A stretch of DNA of 5,850 bases, taken from an uncultured euryarchaeote (GTDB lineage: Archaea; Thermoplasmatota; Poseidoniia; Poseidoniales; Thalassarchaeaceae). Both the position numbers and the translations under genes were made by a program. Position 1 is the stretch's first letter; each line of letters starts with the position of its first letter. The notes under the pieces are model-generated. The model was not told the DNA's origin. It saw nothing but the letters and a program-made list of their open reading frames with translations, and did not search any database. Positions 1 to 5,637 of this stretch are shown here, piece by piece. Where the stretch lies: contig CALCEF010000205.1 in NCBI GenBank assembly GCA_937901365.1, positions 1 through 5,850 of the forward strand, written 5' to 3'.

Positions 1-987
1 AAGTCGTTCCAATACTCGCCAAGAATGTTTGAGACGTACCTCGCGCTTCGTTGGATGTACATTGACGTCGACCTCATCTGGTGGCAAGTTTAGTTGGAGA
101 ACACAAATCGGGTGCCTGCCGACCATCAATCGTGTATGGAAACCCCTGCGTATGGCTTGGTTGAATGGTGAAGATGCGACGGGACGGCCATTGATGATTA
201 CATGGATCTCATCGCCCTTTGAACGGGTGAGGTCGGGAGGTGAAATCCATCCGGACCACTGTTCATCACCAGGTGCTTCAGCATCAGCATCTGAGCACTG
301 CAACGGTACGAGTCGCTCTGCTGGTGCCCCGATTAAATCAAACAAACGATCGGCCATTTCTACGCTAGGTGGGGTCTCGAGCACGTTACGACCATCGATA
401 TTGACTGTGAATCCAATTGTTGGGTTGCAGAGAGCCTGAGAAACAACGATGTCCACAATAGCAGCAGATTCGGTTGATGGACGCTTTTGAAATGAAAGTC
501 GTGCAGGAATATTTGCGAATAAATTTCGAACTTCAATGACTGTTCCTGGCGCGATTCCAGCGGGCTCCAATGGTTTCTTTGCACCATCATCAACTGAAAT
601 TCGCATTCCCTCGGAATCGCCCGTTCGACTGGACACACGAAGCTCACTTACCATCCCAATACTAGCGAGGGCTTCACCTCTGAATCCAAGCGTGTGAATT
701 GCGCTAAGGTCGGTCGCCTTCGCAAGTTTACTGGTCGCGTGTCGCGTCACAGCCAATTCCAATTCATCGGCAGGGATTCCCCCGCCATCGTCGATGACTG
801 AAATCAGATCAAAACCACCACGCTCTATCTCTACACGGATTCGGTTAGCTCCCGCATCGATACTATTCTCAACCAATTCTTTGACAACCTGTGCTGGACG
901 TTCGACCACCTCGCCAGCTGCAATGTGCCCAATCGTGTCATCATCCAATTGTTGAATGGGGCGACGCTTCTCAGTGGTCATAGTCAT
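1..987 (-). CDS. mutL: DNA mismatch repair protein MutL, N-terminal part (cut by the window edge)
   Basis: MutL is the GHKL-family ATPase that couples mismatch recognition by MutS to strand incision and removal. Reading down from the ATG at 987-985 gives 329 residues with no stop before position 1, so the C-terminal part is outside the window. The ATPase motifs are complete: AAGEVVERP near residues 23-31; KELVENSIDAGA at 36-47, with the presumed catalytic Glu37 and Mg-binding Asn41; DDGGGI at 66-71; ATSKL at 84-88; GFRGEA at 101-106; and the Gly-Thr pair near 148-149 before VRNLFANIPAR. VHPTKREVR at 310-318 supplies the conserved lysine (Lys314) at the end of the transducer domain. The start is set by a GGAGG at 998-994, six bases upstream. 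The next ATG, at 981, is less well spaced. The DQHA-type endonuclease motif would lie in the missing part, so nuclease activity cannot be judged here. The gene follows mutS with a one-base gap. Confidence 0.97.
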   Translation of the reverse strand, partial: MTMTTEKRRPIQQLDDDTIGHIAAGEVVERPAQVVKELVENSIDAGANRIRVEIERGGFDLISVIDDGGGIPADELELAVTRHATSKLAKATDLSAIHTLGFRGEALASIGMVSELRVSSRTGDSEGMRISVDDGAKKPLEPAGIAPGTVIEVRNLFANIPARLSFQKRPSTESAAIVDIVVSQALCNPTIGFTVNIDGRNVLETPPSVEMADRLFDLIGAPAERLVPLQCSDADAEAPGDEQWSGWISPPDLTRSKGDEIHVIINGRPVASSPFNQAIRRGFHTRLMVGRHPICVLQLNLPPDEVDVNVHPTKREVRLKHSWRVLERL

Positions 988-988
988 G

Positions 989-3625
989 TCATTCCTCCAA
1001 CCACTCGTGCGTGCCCTGCAGCATTCCGCGCAGCTCGTAGATGAGGTCCATCGCATCACGAGGACTCAACATATCTGGATCGATTTCCGCCAGACGCTTC
1101 TCGACTTCCGAATCTTTCTCGACCACCCGTGCGGGGGCTGCTGGCCTACTCCAGCCGAATAGGGATGATTGACCCGCTTCCCTTGACAGAGGAACCCCAC
1201 CCTCGCCAGCACGGGCACCTTGAGCCTGAGATTCAAGGAACAGTAACAAATCTCTAGCCCTCTCAACAACCGCCGAAGGTAAGCCGGCAAGGCCGGCGAC
1301 TTGGACACCATACGAATCATCGCAGGGCCCTTCTGCGATTGTGTGTAAGAAGGCAATCTCTCCACCTGAATCTGCCACTTGAACATGGATGTTGTGAAGC
1401 CCAGTAACCTCATCGGCAAGACCAACCAATTGGTGGTAATGAGTCGCGAAGAGTGTACGACAACCGATTCTTCGAGCGATGTCTTCGGTCACAGACCAAG
1501 CAATGGCCAAACCGTCGAAAGTGGACGTCCCCCGACCAATCTCATCCAGTAATACCAGACTGTTTGGTGTCGCTCGACGCAGGATGTGAGCGACCTCGAT
1601 CATTTCCATCATGAATGTGGAGCGACCCCGACGAAGGTCATCGTGTGCTCCGACACGGGTGAAGACGCGATCGACCAAACCGATACGTGCTTTGTTTGCA
1701 GGAACATAGGAACCTGCTTGGGCAAGAATCGTGATCAGGGCACTTGTTCGAAGGTAGGTCGACTTCCCGCCCATGTTTGGCCCGGTCAGCAATAGGAATC
1801 TCCGTTTGGCATCGAATCGGACATCGTTTGGTACGAATCTTCCATCCGCTTCAAGGACAGGATGTCTGGCCCCTGAAATGTCAAGTCGATCGGTCTCTGT
1901 GATTTCCGGACGGCACCAAGAGCGCTGGCGAGCATGGTGTGCAAAGGATGCCAATACATCGACGGTAGAGATTTTCCTAGCGATTGAAGACAGAGATGCT
2001 GTGACCGCTTTGACCTCGTCCCGAAGATTGCAGAATAGTTTGAATTCGATTGCATTGGCTCGACTATCTGCGGACAAAATGATCTCTTCCCATTCTTTGA
2101 GTTCACTTGTGATGTAACGCTCGGCATTGGTCATCGTTTGACGGCGAATCCAATCTTCAGGGACTTTGTCGAGATGGGTTTTCGTGACTTCGATGAAATA
2201 GCCAAACTGTCGATTGTATCGCACTTTCAAACTCGGAATGTCCAATTGTTCTCGCTGTGTTGATTCCAATTCAGAGAGCCAAGATGTGCCCTTACTTGCC
2301 TTTGTTCGGAGGTCATCCAACTTTGCATCGTAACCCTCCCTGAACAAACCTCCTTCTCGGATTAGAGCGGGTTGTTCAGGCAACAGAGCGTCTTCGATTC
2401 TCTCCTTCAGTGGCTCTAAATCGACCAATCCGTCGGCACATGCATTCAGCAATGGGTCATCTGATTCCTGTAACAAAGACTGCAGAGTTGGCATCCTAGA
2501 AAGGCAATCACAAATCGCCAACAGGTCTCTTCCGTTCGCTCGGTTGTAAGCAAGTCTAGTGGACAATCGTTCCAAATCACGCATCGCCTTGAGGGCCGTT
2601 CGAATTTCTCTTAGGCGCCGATTTGCATTCACCAAACTAGCGACTGCCGCATGCCGTTGAGCAATCTGCTCAATGTCCATCAAGGGTCTCAGAAGCCATT
2701 CTTTGAGCAATCTTCGACCCATCCATGTCTGTGTTGCATCAATCGCTTGCAGTAGACTTCCATTTTTCTCTCCGGAAAGAGTCTGTACCAATTCGAGGTT
2801 CCGAAGTGTGGTTTGATCCAGAAGCATGTGGGTTGTATCCGCACCCAGATGAATCTCACGCAATGGAACTGCATCGACTAAATGGAGTTTGGAAAGATAA
2901 GCTGTTGCCAATCCAGCGGCCTCCATGGCCAATGGACGACTATCGAGATCCAGACTACCTAAATCGCTCATTTCAAGCACATTTCGAAGTGCTTCGAGTC
3001 TTCCTTTGCTGGGTAAATCATGAATGCTAAGCACCAATCCATCAATGTCTCGAAGCACATTCAGAATCGCCTCGTGTTTCGCATCCCGGCCATTCATCAC
3101 CAATTCTCGAGGACCCCAGCGAAGCAATTCATCTCGCAATCGTTCAAAGCGGCCTGTGCCCTCAAATTCTGTTGAAGATGCCCGGCCGCTAGAAGGATCC
3201 ATCACCGCAATTCCAAGGTTGTCAGCCTTGAGAACGACTGCGGCCAGTAATGCACTACCATCCTCGCCAATCAATTCCTCTTCGTATAGCGAACCAGGGG
3301 TGTAAACACGTGCAACGACACGTCGCAATATCTTCTCTCCAGGTTGCAATTCTTCAGCTTGTTCACAGAGTGTAACCTTGTATCCAGCACGCAACATTCG
3401 CTGTAGGTAGCCCTCAACAGAGTGCCAAGGCACCCCGGCCATTGGAACCGGATTGTCACTGTTCTTGTCCCGACTCGTAAGGGTGATTCCAAGGACCTCT
3501 GCAGCGGTCACGGCGTCCTCATAGAACATCTCGTAAAAGTCACCCATTCGGAAAAATAGGATGGTGTCTGGGTGCTCCGCCTTAATCTCGGCATACTGGT
3601 CAAGCATGCTCGGGCCCTTCGCCAT
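989..3625 (-). CDS. mutS: DNA mismatch repair protein MutS (MutS1 type)
   Basis: MutS recognises mispairs and small loops, then becomes an ATP-bound sliding clamp that recruits MutL. The 878-residue product (from the ATG at 3625) has the usual length and all domains. The mismatch-reading Phe-x-Glu lies in GDFYEMF (Phe30, Glu32). A connector domain follows, then the core/lever and clamp region, including a conserved stretch around 465-506. The ABC-type ATPase has Walker A GPNMGGKST (615-623), the GRSTFMMEM signature, Walker B LVLLDEIGRGTST with Asp694-Glu695, and the FATHYHQL switch. The C terminus has a QSSLFGW clamp-binding-like peptide (819-825) and a final helix like the bacterial MutS oligomerisation tail. 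Start choice: the ATG at 3625 gives MAKGPSMLDQY, which resembles the start of Bacillus MutS. An upstream GTG at 3673 would add 16 residues with no ribosome site and lies in a palindrome. An ATG at 3607 has a weak GAAGGG seven bases upstream. mutL follows immediately. Confidence 0.98.
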   Translation of the reverse strand: MAKGPSMLDQYAEIKAEHPDTILFFRMGDFYEMFYEDAVTAAEVLGITLTSRDKNSDNPVPMAGVPWHSVEGYLQRMLRAGYKVTLCEQAEELQPGEKILRRVVARVYTPGSLYEEELIGEDGSALLAAVVLKADNLGIAVMDPSSGRASSTEFEGTGRFERLRDELLRWGPRELVMNGRDAKHEAILNVLRDIDGLVLSIHDLPSKGRLEALRNVLEMSDLGSLDLDSRPLAMEAAGLATAYLSKLHLVDAVPLREIHLGADTTHMLLDQTTLRNLELVQTLSGEKNGSLLQAIDATQTWMGRRLLKEWLLRPLMDIEQIAQRHAAVASLVNANRRLREIRTALKAMRDLERLSTRLAYNRANGRDLLAICDCLSRMPTLQSLLQESDDPLLNACADGLVDLEPLKERIEDALLPEQPALIREGGLFREGYDAKLDDLRTKASKGTSWLSELESTQREQLDIPSLKVRYNRQFGYFIEVTKTHLDKVPEDWIRRQTMTNAERYITSELKEWEEIILSADSRANAIEFKLFCNLRDEVKAVTASLSSIARKISTVDVLASFAHHARQRSWCRPEITETDRLDISGARHPVLEADGRFVPNDVRFDAKRRFLLLTGPNMGGKSTYLRTSALITILAQAGSYVPANKARIGLVDRVFTRVGAHDDLRRGRSTFMMEMIEVAHILRRATPNSLVLLDEIGRGTSTFDGLAIAWSVTEDIARRIGCRTLFATHYHQLVGLADEVTGLHNIHVQVADSGGEIAFLHTIAEGPCDDSYGVQVAGLAGLPSAVVERARDLLLFLESQAQGARAGEGGVPLSREAGQSSLFGWSRPAAPARVVEKDSEVEKRLAEIDPDMLSPRDAMDLIYELRGMLQGTHEWLEE
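994..998 (-). promoter_or_regulatory. Shine-Dalgarno site of mutL inside the end of mutS
   Basis: GGAGG read on the minus strand lies within the last codons of mutS (Trp-Leu-Glu-Glu-stop). It is six bases from the ATG at 987-985. The mutS TGA occupies 991-989 and one base separates it from the mutL ATG. This arrangement favours re-initiation by the ribosome that has just finished mutS, and it chooses the 987 start over the in-frame ATG at 981. Confidence 0.75.
1151..1171 (-). other. Segment encoding a clamp-binding-like peptide (QSSLFGW) in MutS
   Basis: Codons at 1171-1151 encode Gln-Ser-Ser-Leu-Phe-Gly-Trp in the flexible linker between the MutS ATPase domain and the C-terminal helix. In bacterial MutS this linker carries a Qxx(L/F)(L/F)-type peptide that docks on the beta sliding clamp, and QSSLF fits that pattern. 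Archaea use PCNA, whose partners carry QxxLxx plus two aromatics. Here Gln, Leu and one aromatic (Trp) fall at PIP-like spacing, but the second aromatic is absent. Clamp binding is inferred from the pattern and position only. Confidence 0.5.
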
Positions 3626-3650
3626 GAGTTGGCCGAGCGTCCGCCGCGGC

Positions 3651-3657
3651 CTATGAA
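3651..3657 (-). promoter_or_regulatory. Possible TATA-like element for mutS
   Basis: TTCATAG on the minus strand is centred about 29 bp before the ATG at 3625. That would suit a leaderless or near-leaderless mutS transcript, and no good Shine-Dalgarno sequence precedes this ATG. The match to an archaeal TATA box is weak. Read-through from the upstream membrane-protein gene, whose stop lies 86 bp away, is an equally reasonable way for mutS to be expressed. Confidence 0.25.
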
Positions 3658-3660
3658 CCA

Positions 3661-3683
3661 AACGGCCGTTCACTACGTGAACG
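3661..3683. repeat. Two overlapping perfect palindromes upstream of mutS
   Basis: Positions 3661-3670 read AACGGCCGTT, a perfect 10-bp palindrome. Positions 3667-3683 read CGTTCAC-TAC-GTGAACG, a perfect 7-bp inverted repeat around a 3-bp spacer. They share the CGTT at 3667-3670, so AACG or its complement appears three times within 23 bp. The cluster lies between the membrane-protein stop and the preferred mutS start, just upstream of a weak TATA-like element. It could be an operator for a dimeric regulator. The hairpin reading is weaker because no T-run follows on either strand. Confidence 0.5.
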
Positions 3684-3711
3684 AATCATTGTCAGAGAAC
3701 TTGCTGTTCGA

Positions 3712-4869
3712 TTACAATACACCGTGTTTTCGCAACAGTGCGTGGCCGCCAAATCCAACAAATCCAACAAATGTCAGCAAGAGGATTAGATCGCCCAGCA
3801 GAGAGAGGCTTCTGAGGAGTGAATTCTGTGCAGATGGATCGATTGTAACACGCGTCGAACCATCCTCACTAAACATGACGATATTGTCTCCTGAATTAGA
3901 CGCGGCCACCAAATCAGAAGGTGTTCCCTGAGGAGGGGTTACCAATGTTGGTTCCAAGTCCCCAATTTCCATTTGTGAAAGCCCGTTTTCTCCGTTAAAC
4001 CATAGGGTTTCATCAACATCGACTGCGAGAGTTGAAATCCCTATAGAGCCGGCTATTCGGTGGATATTTCTGTCCATCGTCACACCATAAATTGCATCAC
4101 CACCCCCAACGATTGCAATGAAGGAAGATTGAGTCATAGGGATGATTGTGTGGAAGGGAGCACCTGCACCCCTGTGTAGCAGTACCAACTGAGGTGAGCC
4201 ACTTGAATTTCTAGCGGCGTCTAAGAGAACTTCAGATGATTGTCCCAACGCTGGATTGCTGGAGTCATCATGCCCGATAATCAATGCACCCCCTGCGACT
4301 GCCTCAACTTCGTCTAGAATAATTTCGGGGATTGGATATGATGCTCCGGCACTGACCTCAAGACCAGACCATGTGTGCACCATTCGGCTAGTGCTACTTT
4401 CAACGATTAGCCACCCACGATCGATATCACCGTCCAATGAAATGATGTCTGGTGGAGTATCTGGCCAAATTAGCGAACGGGGTGCAATATTGCTTGAACC
4501 TGCGGCCATGACTCCAAACCAACCACCTTCACCACCTGCAACCCATTGGTTTTCAGTACCCCCAATAGCCGTAACATTGCAACCACAATCCACAGTTGAC
4601 CATGATCCATCACTGGAGCGAACCATCAATTCCGCGCCCGACCCATCTTGAACCAATGCCAAGGCTTGATCTCCGTCAGCATCCCAGATGATGTCTACAA
4701 TGGAATCCGGCAATCCTGTCTCCGAGACTGAAACGCCAGGGAGGACCTGAGCTTGATTCACCCAACCGGCCCCCAGTAGAATGAAAATCGCCAGTGCAGC
4801 CATGGCTACCCAAGGTCGCTCGCGGGGCGAATCGACGAAGGTAAACAGTCGCTCAATGGCGTTGGCCAT
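3712..4869 (-). CDS. Uncharacterised membrane protein with a propeller-like ectodomain
   Basis: The family is not one I can name. The 385-residue product from the ATG at 4869 has a short basic N terminus, a hydrophobic segment at about 19-37, a long acidic, Gly/Ser-rich region (about 40-350), a second hydrophobic segment at about 356-377, and a basic tail ending RKHGVL. The charge pattern suggests both ends in the cytoplasm and the middle outside. The middle shows about six loosely repeated beta-strand units of the kind found in propeller domains. One, LWFNGENGLSQMEI (289-302), resembles the 'WxGxxxGL' repeats of sensor propellers. A Cys-Gly-Cys sits at 95-97. There is no visible enzyme motif, kinase domain or DNA-binding domain. 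In-frame ATGs at 4902 and 4947 exist, but a TATA-like box at 4917-4925 would start the RNA downstream of both, favouring 4869. It is transcribed divergently from rpl10e and in the same direction as mutS, 86 bp ahead. Possible roles are surface sensing or scaffold; both are guesses. Confidence 0.85.
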   Translation of the reverse strand: MANAIERLFTFVDSPRERPWVAMAALAIFILLGAGWVNQAQVLPGVSVSETGLPDSIVDIIWDADGDQALALVQDGSGAELMVRSSDGSWSTVDCGCNVTAIGGTENQWVAGGEGGWFGVMAAGSSNIAPRSLIWPDTPPDIISLDGDIDRGWLIVESSTSRMVHTWSGLEVSAGASYPIPEIILDEVEAVAGGALIIGHDDSSNPALGQSSEVLLDAARNSSGSPQLVLLHRGAGAPFHTIIPMTQSSFIAIVGGGDAIYGVTMDRNIHRIAGSIGISTLAVDVDETLWFNGENGLSQMEIGDLEPTLVTPPQGTPSDLVAASNSGDNIVMFSEDGSTRVTIDPSAQNSLLRSLSLLGDLILLLTFVGFVGFGGHALLRKHGVL

Positions 4870-4916
4870 AACGCGTCTGCGGCCGAGAGAGTTGAAGAAC
4901 ATGTCCGCTGAACGGT

Positions 4917-4925
4917 GTGTATAGC
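4917..4925 (-). promoter_or_regulatory. TATA-like element for the membrane-protein gene
   Basis: GCTATACAC on the minus strand resembles an archaeal TATA box. Counting about 26 bp downstream puts transcription start near 4894, leaving a leader of roughly 25 bases before the ATG at 4869. No convincing ribosome site is seen in that leader. Confidence 0.45.
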
Positions 4926-4938
4926 CACCGTAGGTGGC
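4924..4938. repeat. Perfect 6-3-6 inverted repeat in the divergent promoter
   Basis: GCCACC-GTA-GGTGGC is a perfect dyad between the two opposed TATA-like boxes. It overlaps the upstream edge of the minus-strand box and lies 10 bp from the plus-strand box. The right half extends to GGTGGCCG (4933-4940), which recurs exactly at 4964-4971, 31 bp away on the other side of the rpl10e TATA-like box. The position suits an operator that could affect both promoters. No regulator gene is visible in the window. Confidence 0.55.
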
Positions 4939-4948
4939 CGGATGCATT

Positions 4949-4956
4949 CATATACG
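4949..4956 (+). promoter_or_regulatory. TATA-like element for rpl10e
   Basis: CATATACG sits about 39 bp before the rpl10e ATG. A start roughly 26 bp downstream (near 4978) would leave a leader of about 12 bases, just enough to contain the GGAG at 4981-4984, six bases from the ATG. This also argues against an upstream in-frame ATG at 4934, which would precede the promoter. Confidence 0.5.
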
Positions 4957-4963
4957 GGCTGTC

Positions 4964-4971
4964 GGTGGCCG
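4964..4971 (+). repeat. Second copy of GGTGGCCG next to the rpl10e start site
   Basis: This 8-bp sequence is an exact direct repeat of 4933-4940, spaced 31 bp (about three helical turns). The two copies flank the rpl10e TATA-like box, and this one lies where RNA polymerase would melt the DNA. It is short enough that chance cannot be excluded. Confidence 0.4.
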
Positions 4972-4990
4972 ACGCCCGAGGGAGTCTACT

Positions 4991-5530
4991 ATGGCACGCA
5001 AACCCGCGAAGATGTATCGCCGACTAAAGGGTCAGGCGTATACTCGTCGCAAGTATACCGGTGGTGTTCCAAACAATCGAATCATGCGATTCCACATGGG
5101 CAACAGGAAGGCTGCTGAGGCAGATGAGTTCCCAGTAATCATCAACCTCAATGTGGATGAGAGTTGCCAAATTCGCCACACTGCACTAGAATCTGCCCGT
5201 ATGGTTTCGAACGCTACCATTCGAGATGCAGCAGGGCAAGAAGGGTATGCGCTTCGAGTCCATGTCTACCCACACCACATTCTACGTGAAAATAAGCAGG
5301 CGACTGGAGCTGGTGCAGATCGTGTATCGCAGGGCATGCGCTGTTCATTCGGAAAGAATGTCGGCACAGCTGCTCGCTGCAAGCGTGGCACAACAGTCAT
5401 CTCCATCTCTACCGATGCAAAGAATTTCTTGAAGGCAAAGGATGCACTTCGCAAAGCCAGCATGAAGATTCCAAGTCCATGCACGACCGTGGTTGCAAAG
5501 GGACATGAGCACCTCAAGGGACTCGTCTGA
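4991..5530 (+). CDS. rpl10e: Archaeal large-subunit ribosomal protein L10e (uL16 family)
   Basis: This 179-residue protein is the archaeal/eukaryotic counterpart of bacterial L16. It binds 23S rRNA near the A-site tRNA cleft and the central protuberance. The N terminus, MARKPAKMYRRLKGQAYTRR, is typical and very basic. The family signature ADRxxxGMRxSFGK is at 109-122, followed by GTAARCKRGT, and length and end-to-end similarity are normal for the family. The ATG at 4991 is chosen because the conserved N terminus begins there and a GGAG lies six bases upstream. An in-frame ATG at 4934 would add 19 residues unlike the family and precede the TATA-like box. The gene stands alone between a divergent membrane-protein gene and a permease. 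It is the strongest evidence in the window that the genome is archaeal. Confidence 0.98.
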   Translation: MARKPAKMYRRLKGQAYTRRKYTGGVPNNRIMRFHMGNRKAAEADEFPVIINLNVDESCQIRHTALESARMVSNATIRDAAGQEGYALRVHVYPHHILRENKQATGAGADRVSQGMRCSFGKNVGTAARCKRGTTVISISTDAKNFLKAKDALRKASMKIPSPCTTVVAKGHEHLKGLV

Positions 5531-5535
5531 TTTCC

Positions 5536-5566
5536 GCTCATCTGTGAGCCCCTTACTTGTTGTTTG
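5536..5566 (+). terminator. Possible terminator after rpl10e
   Basis: Six bases after the rpl10e stop, GCTCA-TCTG-TGAGC (5536-5549) can form a 5-bp hairpin, and a T-rich stretch (TTACTTGTTGTTT, 5553-5565) follows. Archaeal transcription often ends at T-rich tracts with or without a hairpin. The T-run is interrupted and the stem is short, so this is only a candidate. Confidence 0.35.
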
Positions 5567-5569
5567 TCC

Positions 5570-5585
5570 GCTTGAATTGTCAAGC
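5570..5585. repeat. Perfect 6-4-6 inverted repeat upstream of the permease gene
   Basis: GCTTGA-ATTG-TCAAGC is a perfect dyad ending five bases before the TATA-like TTTATC. At that position, a bound dimer could affect TFB/TBP loading at the permease promoter. It could also be a second hairpin at the end of the rpl10e transcript. The promoter role is preferred because of the TATA spacing and because no T-run follows. Confidence 0.5.
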
Positions 5586-5589
5586 AACG

Positions 5590-5595
5590 TTTATC
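5590..5595 (+). promoter_or_regulatory. TATA-like element for the permease gene
   Basis: TTTATC in an otherwise mixed spacer is centred about 45 bp before the permease ATG. A start near 5618-5620 would leave a leader of about 18-20 bases that contains the ribosome site AAGGAG (5622-5627), ten bases from the ATG. This suggests transcription independent of rpl10e. Confidence 0.45.
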
Positions 5596-5637
5596 CCCCG
5601 AATTGTGGCTAAGTGTCTCCGAAGGAGAGACTTCAAT

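Noticed and set aside
29..439. Plus-strand open frame of 136 codons
   Set aside because: It lies wholly opposite mutL, whose frame holds conserved MutL motifs. Its translation is low-complexity and matches no family.
360..647. Minus-strand open frame of 95 codons
   Set aside because: It is a shifted frame inside mutL, where the mutL frame carries the GT and NLFANIPAR motifs.
1066..1425. Minus-strand open frame of 119 codons inside mutS
   Set aside because: It is an alternative frame over the MutS ATPase C-terminal half, with no family resemblance and no ribosome site of note.
3751..3768. Tandem 9-bp repeat AAATCCAAC x2
   Set aside because: On the minus strand it encodes Val-Gly-Phe twice within the second membrane segment. 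It is best explained by repeated codons in a hydrophobic helix, not by a mobile or regulatory repeat.
4256..4651. Plus-strand open frame of 131 codons opposite the membrane-protein gene
   Set aside because: Its Pro/Ser/Thr-rich translation is what the Gly/Asp-rich opposite strand would produce. The minus-strand frame has membrane segments and repeats.
4934..4990. Upstream in-frame ATG that would lengthen L10e by 19 residues
   Set aside because: The extension precedes the TATA-like box, lacks family similarity, and the ATG at 4991 has a good ribosome site and the conserved N terminus.
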